DNA of 22,969 nucleotides, taken from assembly GCA_964548055.1 (NCBI GenBank), contig CAZJPS010000013.1, positions 1 to 22,969 of the forward strand, written 5' to 3'. Below the pieces are notes generated by a model that was given only the letters and a program-made list of their open reading frames with translations, made no database searches and was not told where the DNA came from. The DNA comes from CAZJPS01 sp964548055. Lineage in GTDB: Bacteria; Patescibacteriota; Gracilibacteria; Peribacterales; Peribacteraceae. How positions within the stretch are numbered: the first letter of the stretch is position 1; each line of letters starts with the position of its first letter. Position numbers and translations under genes: made by a program. Of the stretch, positions 14,089 to 21,627 are shown in pieces.

Positions 14089-15894
14089 ATGTTTCTTCAA
14101 TTATGGGAGAGAACAAAACCATTGTACGTAGCGCTTTTTGTAGCTGTTCTTGTGTTGGTGGTTTACCTACCTCACAGCGGAAACCAATTTGTTTCGCTAG
14201 ATGATGGGTTGCTCATCTACAAAAATCCTGCAGTCCAGCAGATGACCTTTCGGTCATTTGCACATATTTTCAGCACTTATGATCCGGAACTTTATGTGCC
14301 ACTCACTCTTTTATCCTATCAAATTGAGCATGCATTGTTTGGATTAAATCCATTAGCTTTTCATGTAACAAACATTTTTTTGCATGCCGGAAATGTGCTT
14401 CTTGTTTTTGCAATAAGTTACTTATTATCTAAAAAAAATATTGTCATTGCATTCGTATGTTCCTTGTTCTTTGCTCTACACCCCTTGCATACAGAAACTG
14501 TCATGTGGGCAGCAGCACGAAAAGATTTGCTCAGTTCTTTTTTTGGTTTGCTCTGTTTCCTTTATTACATTCTTTCAAGAAATGATGGTGATCGTAAAAA
14601 AAGAATTTTAAGTGTAATATTTTTTGGGTTGGCACTGCTTAGCAAGGTATCAGTCATCCTTCTTCCGCTTTCCTTCTTATTTGCAGATCATGCTGAGGGC
14701 CGAAAATGGGATAAGCGATTGTTACTGGAAAAGATCCCCTATCTGCTTCTTTGTATTCTTTTTGGCATTATTGCAGTCATAGGAAAGACGAATGCCATTC
14801 AGTCATCCAGTACATACGATACAGTTCTTTTGGCTATTAAAAGTGCTTCCTTTTATGTTCAAAAGATTTTTTTTCCTGATTTTTTTTCAGTCATTTATCC
14901 ACAACTAACACCTATTTCACTTTCTTCTTTAGAATTTTTTATCCCTACGGTTGTGACATTGTTTCTAATTGCACTAGCAGTGTATCTAAGAAAACTTTTC
15001 ACAGTCATCTCGTATGGAATCGCTTTTTATTTTTTAATGCTCATACCAAATTTTACAAACTTCTATAAGAATGGGTTTCTCTTTTTTGCTTCTGATCGAT
15101 ATGCATACCTTGCCAGTATCGGTATTTTCTTTGCTCTCAGTTGTCTTGTTTTCTTGCTTTTCAATCGTCTCCCTCAGAATCTGAAAATTGTGCTCAGTTC
15201 TGCTGTAGCAGCAGTATGTGTATTGCTTGGAATCAGAGCGACCGTGCAGGCTTCTACGTGGAAAAATAGTACGTCGCTCTATACTAATGTAATTAACCAT
15301 TACCCTCAATCGGCGATGGCTCGGAATAATTTGGGTCATGCTCTTAAAAGAGAAGGAAAAGCTGTGGAAGCTGAAGCACAGTGGAAAGAAGCTCTCCGTC
15401 TTGATCCAACACTTGTAGCAGCCCACGTGAATATGGGCGATCTCTTGAAAGAAAAAGGAAATTTAAAAGCTGCCATTGATGAATACACATTTGCTATCAA
15501 AAAGTTTGAAACGAAAGAGAATTTGAATGTGGATGAAGTAGCTGCGTATTACTTTTTGGCAGACGCTCTAGAATTATCAGGAGATATGACTGCTGCAGTT
15601 GCAATGTATGAAAAGGCGACACAAAAGGCTCCTCAACTTTGGGAACCGTATTACAACTTGGGACTCCAGTATCAAAAAATGGGAAAGCGTGACCAGGCCA
15701 TCGTCGCATTTGAAAAAACCATCTCTCTCAATTCTTTTTCTATTGATGCGAGATATCACTTGGCAGGCTTGTACGGTGAAGTGGGACGTCTCCCTGAAGC
15801 GCGTGATCAGTTGCAGAAAGTAGTGTCGGCAGATCCTGGCTATCTGAAAGCTTCTGAACATTTGCATGCTATTGAAGCGATCTTGCAAAGATAA
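14089..15894 (+). CDS. TMTC-like GT-C membrane glycosyltransferase with TPR domain
   Basis: 601 residues from ATG 14089 (604 if GTG 14080 is used). The N-terminal two thirds are polytopic, about ten or more helices. The first external loop has FVSLDDGLLIYKNP, the acidic pair typical of GT-C enzymes, followed by LYVPLTLLSYQIEHALFGLNPLAFHVTNIFLHAGN and HPLHTETVMWAAARKDLLSS, the pattern shared with TMTC/O-mannosyltransferase-like proteins. From about residue 400 there are five or six tetratricopeptide repeats (MARNNLGHALKREGKAVEAEAQWKEALRLDP ... YYNLGLQYQKMGKRDQAIVAFEKTISLNS...). GT-C enzymes use polyprenyl-phosphate sugars on the outer membrane face; surface proteins encoded nearby are possible acceptors (inference). 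Confidence 0.85.
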   Translation: MFLQLWERTKPLYVALFVAVLVLVVYLPHSGNQFVSLDDGLLIYKNPAVQQMTFRSFAHIFSTYDPELYVPLTLLSYQIEHALFGLNPLAFHVTNIFLHAGNVLLVFAISYLLSKKNIVIAFVCSLFFALHPLHTETVMWAAARKDLLSSFFGLLCFLYYILSRNDGDRKKRILSVIFFGLALLSKVSVILLPLSFLFADHAEGRKWDKRLLLEKIPYLLLCILFGIIAVIGKTNAIQSSSTYDTVLLAIKSASFYVQKIFFPDFFSVIYPQLTPISLSSLEFFIPTVVTLFLIALAVYLRKLFTVISYGIAFYFLMLIPNFTNFYKNGFLFFASDRYAYLASIGIFFALSCLVFLLFNRLPQNLKIVLSSAVAAVCVLLGIRATVQASTWKNSTSLYTNVINHYPQSAMARNNLGHALKREGKAVEAEAQWKEALRLDPTLVAAHVNMGDLLKEKGNLKAAIDEYTFAIKKFETKENLNVDEVAAYYFLADALELSGDMTAAVAMYEKATQKAPQLWEPYYNLGLQYQKMGKRDQAIVAFEKTISLNSFSIDARYHLAGLYGEVGRLPEARDQLQKVVSADPGYLKASEHLHAIEAILQR

Positions 15895-15903
15895 TGATAA
15901 ACT
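15895..15903 (+). promoter_or_regulatory. extended -10 promoter of the CsaA-like gene
   Basis: TG-A-TAAACT, an extended -10, ends 6 nt before ATG 15910 and overlaps the stop of the upstream gene. It would allow a leaderless message independent of the glycosyltransferase transcript. Confidence 0.45.
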
Positions 15904-15909
15904 AGATCC

Positions 15910-16242
15910 ATGATTACTTTTGATGATTTTGAAAAAGTAGATATTCGCGTTGGCCGGATACTTTCTATCGAACCTTTTGAAGGCGGAAAATATTCCACGC
16001 ATATTTTGAAGATAGATTTTGGATCAGACATCGGAACAAAAAAATCTCTGGCGCGTCTTTTCCCAAATTATGAAGGATTAGAATTAATAGGAAAGCAGGT
16101 AATGGCAGTGGTCAATTTTCCTCCAAAGCAAATTGGAAAGCATCAATCGGAAGTACTCACGCTTGGAGTTCCAGATGCAGAAGGAAATGTTGCACTCCTT
16201 CATCCAGGCAAAGAAGTTCCGCTAGGCGGAAAACTATTTTAA
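15910..16242 (+). CDS. csaA: CsaA-like tRNA-binding domain protein
   Basis: 110 residues, the full length of CsaA. It is a single OB-fold EMAP/Arc1p-type domain: FDDFEKVDIRVGRILSIEPFEGGKYSTHILKIDFG, then KKSLARLFPNYEGLELIGKQVMAVVNFPPKQIGKHQSEVLTLGV and a final LLHPGKEVPLGGKLF. The usual CsaA signatures DIRVG, VAVVNFPP and SEVL are present. The same domain is found at the ends of MetRS and PheRS beta. CsaA was described as an export-related chaperone and binds tRNA; the role here is not shown. It follows the glycosyltransferase by 15 bp and ends at a strong bidirectional terminator. Confidence 0.88.
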   Translation: MITFDDFEKVDIRVGRILSIEPFEGGKYSTHILKIDFGSDIGTKKSLARLFPNYEGLELIGKQVMAVVNFPPKQIGKHQSEVLTLGVPDAEGNVALLHPGKEVPLGGKLF

Positions 16243-16275
16243 AAAACTCCTCTATTTTCATAGAGGAGTTTTTTT
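16241..16275. terminator. bidirectional intrinsic terminator
   Basis: A 14-bp stem runs A6-CTCCTCTA (16241-16254) against TAGAGGAG-T6 (16261-16274), with loop TTTTCA. The T tract on the plus strand and the matching A tract let it stop both the CsaA-like gene and the anti-sigma operon, which converge here. Confidence 0.9.
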
Positions 16276-16288
16276 AGTAGTTGCTTCT

Positions 16289-17806
16289 TTATTCTGCCCG
16301 GATCGTATCAATTGGCATTGGCTGAGGAGAATTTTGATTTATTAATTCTTTTGCCAGTGGCACAACGACACTCTGGCGCCAGAAGTATTCATCGCCCTCA
16401 ACGTTTTTTACAGGGAAGATCAGCGAGGGTGCAATAATTTCTTCGGGCACAGACTTTGTGTAGTTAAAGTAGCTGCTAAAGCCAAGAACTGGCTCGCCAA
16501 GTTCTACTTTTACAATCTTCTTTTTTGCGTCTTTTGGAAGATAATCCATATTCATACGCTCGAAGTTACTGAGGAACTTCATAATATCTCCACTTCCTGA
16601 CACTGCTTCGTAATTGGAGCGTGTAAATTGTTGATTCTGTATACCCCAAAGCTCAGAAATGCGCTTGTGCTTAACGCTTACGCCAGCGCGGATTCCCACC
16701 TTTGTTCCACTCATATCGTATACAGCACGGCCATCAATCATAAGCGGGTACACAACTTGTTGTGATTCTGGCACGTATGCCTGCGATTTATCAGCCATCC
16801 GGTCGTAATCACGCTTCCACATTTTATCTACTTCTGGTGTACCGTAGGCTGATAGGTCTACGCCGTGTTCTTCTAAGAATTTATTTGCGATTGCGATGAG
16901 TTCGCTATCTGCAGGAATATCTTCAATTTTTGTCTGATATCTGCGGTAGCATGCATCATCCCTGCAATCGTTTTCTGGATGCGGCCACTTTTCCCAATTT
17001 TGATTTACCATTACTTGGCCATCACGCAATTGTACATTGATCATGTATCCAAATTGAGTGTCTTGTGAGAAACTAATAGAATCAAGTTTTGATTCCTGAA
17101 AACTTTGAAGATCCATCGATCCTAAGTTAAAAATATTGGCAACAGAAGATATAGAGGGGCGATTGCTATTATTTTGCCTCTTGAGAACAGATACATTGCC
17201 TTCAGGTAGTGTTGGCAATGATCCTGAATAGACATAGTTGTATTCAGTATAAAAATTAGGAGCAATCATTTTGGCATCAGGAGTAACTCCGTATGCATCT
17301 GATTGTTCGCTCATCGCAGGGCTGGCTATTCCGCCACCTCCACCACCACTCTGCGGTCGCGCAGAAATAGCATTGCCACCCCCTCCTAGGCCGCCGGCAG
17401 TTCCGGCTGTGCTAAAGGTGGAAAGCGGACCGAATGCTTCAGTTCCTGCCTCTGAAATTGAATAACTGAACAAAGCATTTTTTGAATCTGTTGAAGATGA
17501 ATTCAATACATTTTTTGTGCCGTAATAAGTAGCCGGTACAGCAATAATAATTGCGGCAATAGCGCCGGTGAGTGCATAGAAAAATTTAGTCATGGGAAGG
17601 GGAGAATGATATGTGGCTGTACGAAGAGCGTCAGCGCGGGAATGAAGTTGGCGGCGAAGCTCTTCAATAAATTCTGGAGATGGTTCGCGGCCAGGGTTTA
17701 CCTTCAGTAGTTTTACAAGGAGGGGAATAAGTTCCTCCTCATGCTCCCGAAGGCCTGGGTCGATCTCGTAGAGATCTTCGAGGAATGATTGAATGTCGGA
17801 ATTCAT
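16289..17806 (-). CDS. membrane anti-sigma factor
   Basis: 505 residues. The cytoplasmic part (1-72) is helical with PSPEFIEELRRQLHSRADAL, the short pre-membrane helix common in anti-sigma factors lacking a zinc motif. One membrane helix spans 74-95. Outside are a Gly-rich linker (about 131-160) and a large extracytoplasmic domain with two cysteines close together (NDCRDDACYRRY) and repeated beta-rich stretches. Its ATG overlaps the sigma factor's TGA stop as ATGA, so both are made together, the standard arrangement for an ECF pair. Assignment rests on this context and topology, not on a named family. The outer domain is the likely signal receiver; I do not recognise its fold. It converges on the bidirectional terminator. 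Confidence 0.75.
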   Translation of the reverse strand: MNSDIQSFLEDLYEIDPGLREHEEELIPLLVKLLKVNPGREPSPEFIEELRRQLHSRADALRTATYHSPLPMTKFFYALTGAIAAIIIAVPATYYGTKNVLNSSSTDSKNALFSYSISEAGTEAFGPLSTFSTAGTAGGLGGGGNAISARPQSGGGGGGIASPAMSEQSDAYGVTPDAKMIAPNFYTEYNYVYSGSLPTLPEGNVSVLKRQNNSNRPSISSVANIFNLGSMDLQSFQESKLDSISFSQDTQFGYMINVQLRDGQVMVNQNWEKWPHPENDCRDDACYRRYQTKIEDIPADSELIAIANKFLEEHGVDLSAYGTPEVDKMWKRDYDRMADKSQAYVPESQQVVYPLMIDGRAVYDMSGTKVGIRAGVSVKHKRISELWGIQNQQFTRSNYEAVSGSGDIMKFLSNFERMNMDYLPKDAKKKIVKVELGEPVLGFSSYFNYTKSVPEEIIAPSLIFPVKNVEGDEYFWRQSVVVPLAKELINQNSPQPMPIDTIRAE

Positions 17807-18375
17807 GGGTTGAAAGGAGGAAGGAGAATGAGGAGGAACGCTGCGAGCGGCAGTGCATGTCGGAGTTCTGTGAGAGTTCTATGGAGGATTACTTTGCAAT
17901 TGCCTTCGCTTTTCCCCGTAAGGGCAGCAATCTCTTTGTAGCTAAGGCCATCCCACAATCGCATCATCACAATGTCGCGTTTTTCAGGATCAATTTTTTG
18001 AAGCGCTTCGCGCACTTCCTGATACTGCATCCGCTCGTCGGCATTCAGAGCAACGTCTTCATCAGAGGATAAATCCCACACGGTTTCTATATCCTGATGG
18101 TCGCGCTTAGTGCGGTAGTAATCTGTGACCAAGTTGCGAGCAATCCCATACAGCCAGGCTGCAAAAGGGCCTTTATTGCTCTTATAGCTGCGGATTTTTT
18201 CAAGCGCCTGCATAAATGCTTGGCTTACAATATCTTCCGCAATTTCGCGAACAAGAGTGCGCCGGTACACGAATGCGTAGATCGGCTTCACGTAGTGACG
18301 ATATAAAGGATCAAAGTCATCAAGATTGCCTGCTTGGCAGCTCTGTACGAGCTGTAACTCTTGTTGTGGCTCCAT
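17803..18375 (-). CDS. ECF-type RNA polymerase sigma factor
   Basis: 190 residues. Region 2 (about 20-91): DFDPLYRHYVKPIYAFVYRRT, then AEDIVSQAFMQALEKI and FAAWLYGIARNLVTDYYR, the core-binding and -10 recognition helices. Region 4 (118-172): EVREALQKIDPEKRDIVMMRLWDGLSYKEIAALTGKSEGNCKVILHRTLTELR, a helix-turn-helix for the -35. There is no region 1.1 or 3, as expected for ECF. An unusual hydrophobic tail HALPLAAFLLILLPPF (173-188) follows region 4. Its stop overlaps the anti-sigma start. An ECF-consensus promoter lies 63 bp upstream, so it probably activates its own operon when released. Confidence 0.95.
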   Translation of the reverse strand: MEPQQELQLVQSCQAGNLDDFDPLYRHYVKPIYAFVYRRTLVREIAEDIVSQAFMQALEKIRSYKSNKGPFAAWLYGIARNLVTDYYRTKRDHQDIETVWDLSSDEDVALNADERMQYQEVREALQKIDPEKRDIVMMRLWDGLSYKEIAALTGKSEGNCKVILHRTLTELRHALPLAAFLLILLPPFNP

Positions 18376-18398
18376 GGAAGAGAAAGGGGACAGGGATT

Positions 18399-18412
18399 CG
18401 TTCGCGCGAACG
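18399..18412. promoter_or_regulatory. perfect 14-bp palindrome in the sigma-factor leader
   Basis: CGTTCGC-GCGAACG is perfectly symmetric and lies between the ECF promoter and the sigma ATG. It is either a protein-binding site or an RNA hairpin in the leader. No Shine-Dalgarno sequence follows. Confidence 0.45.
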
Positions 18413-18437
18413 TCTGATCAGTGCCTGCACGAAGTAC

Positions 18438-18463
18438 TACGGTCACTATGCCAGATGGTTACA
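18438..18463 (-). promoter_or_regulatory. ECF-type promoter of the sigma/anti-sigma operon
   Basis: On the minus strand TGTAAC (18463-18458), exactly 16 bp, then CGTA (18441-18438). TGWAAC-N16-CGTM is the classic shape of ECF promoters such as Bacillus SigW/SigX targets. It faces the sigma factor gene and fits positive autoregulation. The leader would be about 55 nt. Confidence 0.68.
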
Positions 18464-18470
18464 AAATATA

Positions 18471-18499
18471 ATTTTTTTAAATTGGTAATTTAAAAAAAT
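18471..18499. promoter_or_regulatory. AT-only inverted repeat, UP-element-like
   Basis: A-T7-AAATT, loop GGT, AATTT-A7-T: a perfect 13-bp arm made only of A and T. It lies immediately upstream of the ECF -35, where an RNA polymerase alpha-subunit UP element would sit. It lacks a GC stem and T tract beyond the arm, so it is not a convincing terminator of the upstream orphan gene. Confidence 0.45.
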
Positions 18500-18540
18500 A
18501 GTGGTGCGAATTATTATGTATGCTGCCGGTGTGCTAGCTA

Positions 18541-20019
18541 TTAGCGGAGCAAATGATCCATTATCTGAACAATAGTGCTAAAATTCTCTCTATAATTTTT
18601 TTTATTAAGCCTTCCATGAAGATGGTAGGTGTGCACAGTTTCTTCCTTAAATAAAATTGTTTGAGATGCTTTTAGTGCGGCAGATGCAACAGCTCCAGCC
18701 TTCTCTCCTGGTGTTAGGATTCTGCTCTTCATCACTGATACGTATGGCTGTTTTGGTTCACCTCGTGGGAATTTTTCATCTGGGTCTTCAAAATTAACGA
18801 GTGCACCACTCTTATCCACGATGCGTGAATACGACATTACAAGCTCCTTATATTTGCTTCTCTCACCTAATTCATGTGCATATTGATAGGCTTTGTCAGC
18901 ATGAATGCCCCCAATATCGAGAGCTATGCCTTTCGAATCACGGTCAATTCGAATATTAAAGTCATCATATCCTTCGCCTCGCAGGCCTATTTTTATTCGA
19001 GCTTGATGTAATGTTGTTGCAACGGGATGACAAACAATATCTGCTCTTTTAGGATTTCTCGTAAATCTTTTTTGAAGGCGATTTGGAAGTTTTTCCCAAA
19101 ACTCTGAAAAAAATCTTAAAAATTCATGTACATCTATAATACTTATAAATGTTGGAATGTGTACTTTAGTTCCCTGTACGCCTGATCCCTCTATTGCCTT
19201 CGAAAATTTAGTATAAATATTGTGTTTAAGTAATTGCTCCATTTTTTGTTGCCACGTCCCTAAAACCGATGGATCTCTGCCAATGTAGTACTCAGTTTGA
19301 GGCATATACACAGCACAGTCTTCTTCTTGAGCATGAGCGGCAAGACTGCACGCTGTGTGCAAGCATCCCGCAATAAAATCACTTATATCCCCGTGAAAAT
19401 CTGCAAGAAATGTATGCATATCTTCTGGGCTCATGTTTATTGTGTTTTTTCCAATTCGTTTATCCAAATAGTTCAGCGCGACGCTCATGTGTTTATGTGC
19501 AGCTTGCGCATATTCTAATGTTTCTAAGAACCATCGTTCTATTTTTCTGACGTGCCTGCTTTGTTCTTCTGATGATTCAACGAGTAGATGTCCACTCGTT
19601 GTTGCAACGAGAGGATTTATAGTCATTAATTTCTTTAAGTAATCTTCTGTACCCCCATCCATTAAACTTTCCGCTATTTCAGTAAATTCCCTTTGCGTAT
19701 TTTTATCAGTCCCTCTATTTCTTTCCAAGATGAATTTGAAATATCTTTCGTACGTGCAAATACATTTTTGAATTTGATCAGCACAAGGAATACTTCCGCT
19801 GTTATTTTTGTTATCGTTATTTTGTAAAGCAACTCCGATACGAATATATTCAGAGTCGATCATTCTTTTTATTGTTAATGTAGTTATTTCTACCTCTGAA
19901 GTACTTTCCTCAAATTTTTTTTTAAATGTATCCCGCAGTTCATAAATACGATGAAGGCTTTTAAAGACAGTCTCAGCGGCTTTTAGTGACGATGGTTTAG
20001 ATACGGTTTGCAGTTCCAT
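18541..20019 (-). CDS. large orphan protein, unknown function
   Basis: 492 residues, soluble, no signal peptide or membrane helix. The N-terminal ~300 residues are mainly helical with scattered cysteines (DQIQKCICTYERYFKFI, HTACSLAAHAQEEDC) and many Lys/Asn. The C-terminal third has a more beta-rich segment (KIGLRGEGYDDFNIRIDRDSKGIALDIGG) and a Lys/His-rich end. I recognise no family. Its DNA is more AT-rich than neighbouring housekeeping genes, which may mean recent acquisition or weak constraint. It has a consensus -35 and stands as a single-gene unit between the sigma operon and tRNA-Leu; a tRNA gene next door is a common integration site, though no integrase or repeat is seen. Confidence 0.85.
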   Translation of the reverse strand: MELQTVSKPSSLKAAETVFKSLHRIYELRDTFKKKFEESTSEVEITTLTIKRMIDSEYIRIGVALQNNDNKNNSGSIPCADQIQKCICTYERYFKFILERNRGTDKNTQREFTEIAESLMDGGTEDYLKKLMTINPLVATTSGHLLVESSEEQSRHVRKIERWFLETLEYAQAAHKHMSVALNYLDKRIGKNTINMSPEDMHTFLADFHGDISDFIAGCLHTACSLAAHAQEEDCAVYMPQTEYYIGRDPSVLGTWQQKMEQLLKHNIYTKFSKAIEGSGVQGTKVHIPTFISIIDVHEFLRFFSEFWEKLPNRLQKRFTRNPKRADIVCHPVATTLHQARIKIGLRGEGYDDFNIRIDRDSKGIALDIGGIHADKAYQYAHELGERSKYKELVMSYSRIVDKSGALVNFEDPDEKFPRGEPKQPYVSVMKSRILTPGEKAGAVASAALKASQTILFKEETVHTYHLHGRLNKKNYRENFSTIVQIMDHLLR

Positions 20020-20024
20020 TCATG

Positions 20025-20055
20025 ATATTAATGGATACTCTGATAAATATGTCAA
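20025..20055 (-). promoter_or_regulatory. promoter of the large orphan gene
   Basis: On the minus strand a consensus TTGACA (20055-20050) and TTAATA or TAATAT (20031-20025), spacing 18-19 bp, 5-6 nt from the ATG at 20019. The start is flanked by inverted TCCATT / AATGGA (20015-20035), which may be an operator. The message should be leaderless. Confidence 0.65.
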
Positions 20056-20142
20056 ATATATTCTCGCGTATCACTGATCTTTCGTGTGGTAAAAAGGGTT
20101 TTTTTAATTTCTTGAGTGTTGTGCGTAATACGTTCAAGGTTT

Positions 20143-20230
20143 TGGTGCCGTCGCTCGGAATTGAACCGAGACGCCCTGTAACGGGCAGAGGATTTTAAGT
20201 CCTCCGTGTCTACCATTTCACCACGACGGC
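20143..20230 (-). tRNA. tRNA-Leu (TAA)
   Basis: Complete class II tRNA of 88 nt with encoded CCA. Acceptor GCCGTCG pairs with CGACGGC, discriminator A. The anticodon stem GAGGA/TCCTC encloses CTTAAAA, anticodon TAA. A long variable arm (GCCCGTTACAGGGC) and T loop GGTTCAATTCC follow, and TGGTAGACAC in the D arm matches bacterial tRNA-Leu. A weak promoter-like TATACT lies about 25 bp upstream. No clear terminator is seen downstream. Confidence 0.97.
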
Positions 20231-20321
20231 ATGGGGAAGGACCAGACTGAGAAATAGTATAGGACGAAATAGCTACGCGACTAGAGATTGAGGCATAACT
20301 GCAAATTGTGGCTTTTGGTAG

Positions 20322-21548
20322 CTAAATTGGTAATGCCTCCAGTGGGGGAGTTGTCGGCAATTCCTCCGTTGCACGCTCTCCAACCTTCAAGGGTTCGCCT
20401 GTGAGTGGATCCACTTCTTCGGCTTTTACAATTAAGCGTCTGAGCGTTGTTCCTACGGGCGTACAAGTCATAAGTGTTGCAATTCTGGAGCCTGTTGGCT
20501 GATCTAGCACAGATACATCGCTTGGTGACACTTCTTTTTTGGATCTCACAATATACCGGTGGTGATCGCCACCGTAATACACCCAATATTCATCTCCAGG
20601 CTCTAGTTCATGCAAGCGCGCAAAGACTGTTTTATAGTCGCCCTTTGCCCACGGATAATAGGAACTGTGTGCAGTTACAAAGAAGTTTCCAGCTTGGCCG
20701 GGCCGGGCGGTGCCAGGGTAATGGACGGCTCCTTGTTCTAATGCAGCTTGAATGTCTTTCTCCACGGTGGCCCAATCTTGGCGAAGCAGCGCCTCGTACG
20801 AAGGTGTGACGAGGGGAATATTTATATCAAGTTTTGGGATTATCAGGCGATTTTCTGGCGGGCCAACAGCGGGAACATATCCCATGCCAGTGTCGTTGCC
20901 TGATGCGGAGGCAAGTAGTGTTGGAGAAAGGAAAGAATGAGTACTTTCAATTGTAGGACCACGTAACAAGTGTTCCATTTGCGCACTCGCTATTTGCCAG
21001 AAGCTTTGGTAATTGAGAGCAACAAATAGTCCCACAAAAATTGACGCAAATGTAATGCCAAAACGAAATGAATCTAAAATAAACAAACTACTCCTACTAT
21101 ATTGTTTCACATTCTTTTTCCCGGATGATATCCAGATTGGCTCTTTCAAAAATCGAAGTAGTTTTTGAAAAGATGAAACTGTGGAAGTTTCCAATTCAGG
21201 CAGAAGCGACAATGCTCCTCGCATGGTATCAGCATATTGATGGATAGTTTCTAATACCGCATTGTGCGTTAGTACCGTAAGTGTACTTACTTTATTTTGA
21301 AGAGGGTTTGAACGTGTTTGGATGACTAAATTTGCATCAATAGCATCTTCGTCGTTGATTGAATCCCAAGAAATATTGGGTGGTGTACTAGGGGAAGATT
21401 GCTCTTTCGTTACATTCCATAGCGTTTCGGTTTGTTCTGGTTTCACAGTGACCCACTCGCCTTCTGGCAGCACAGATTCATTCGGTTCCAGAATGATGTT
21501 TCCATTCTGGTCGTATGACACGCGGTAGCGGCGATCACGCAGAGACAT
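20322..21548 (-). CDS. sortase with long cytoplasmic N-terminal region
   Basis: 408 residues. Unusually, about 160 polar residues precede the only membrane helix (162-179, FRFGITFASIFVGLFVAL). The sortase beta-barrel spans about 230-375: NRLIIPKLDINIPLV, HYPGTARPGQAGNFFVTAHSS with catalytic His294, YIVRSKKEVSPSDVSVL, and TLMTCTPVGTTLRRLIV with nucleophile Cys362 and Arg371. This pattern is nearest class D/E enzymes. A short Pro/Glu-rich tail follows. Sortases cleave a C-terminal sorting motif and link the protein to an acceptor outside the membrane. No protein in this window has a standard LPxTG signal, so its substrates must lie elsewhere or use a divergent motif. It forms its own transcription unit. 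Confidence 0.92.
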   Translation of the reverse strand: MSLRDRRYRVSYDQNGNIILEPNESVLPEGEWVTVKPEQTETLWNVTKEQSSPSTPPNISWDSINDEDAIDANLVIQTRSNPLQNKVSTLTVLTHNAVLETIHQYADTMRGALSLLPELETSTVSSFQKLLRFLKEPIWISSGKKNVKQYSRSSLFILDSFRFGITFASIFVGLFVALNYQSFWQIASAQMEHLLRGPTIESTHSFLSPTLLASASGNDTGMGYVPAVGPPENRLIIPKLDINIPLVTPSYEALLRQDWATVEKDIQAALEQGAVHYPGTARPGQAGNFFVTAHSSYYPWAKGDYKTVFARLHELEPGDEYWVYYGGDHHRYIVRSKKEVSPSDVSVLDQPTGSRIATLMTCTPVGTTLRRLIVKAEEVDPLTGEPLKVGERATEELPTTPPLEALPI

Positions 21549-21557
21549 AATCCAAAT

Positions 21558-21566
21558 ATTATAGCA
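21558..21566 (-). promoter_or_regulatory. extended -10 promoter of the sortase gene
   Basis: On the minus strand TGC-TATAAT (21566-21558) is a perfect extended -10. It ends 9 nt from the ATG at 21548; a -35 is not evident, as is usual for extended -10 promoters. The leader would be about 2 nt. Confidence 0.72.
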
Positions 21567-21600
21567 GAAAAAGGAGGTTTAGACTAAGCCGTATCTACCA

Positions 21601-21625
21601 AAAAACCAAGCAAAAGAGCTTTTTT
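21601..21625 (-). terminator. possible weak terminator of mnmA
   Basis: On the minus strand, shortly after the mnmA stop, AAGC-TCTTTT-GCTT (21619-21606) is followed by GG and six T residues. The 4-bp stem can be extended by A-T pairs. Weak but correctly placed. Confidence 0.4.
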
Positions 21626-21627
21626 AG

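Noticed and set aside
17271..17465. Plus-strand proline-rich reading frame
   Set aside because: It is the antisense of the Gly-rich linker of the anti-sigma factor.
18471..18499. Intrinsic terminator for the orphan gene
   Set aside because: The arms are only A and T and no separate T tract follows on the minus strand.
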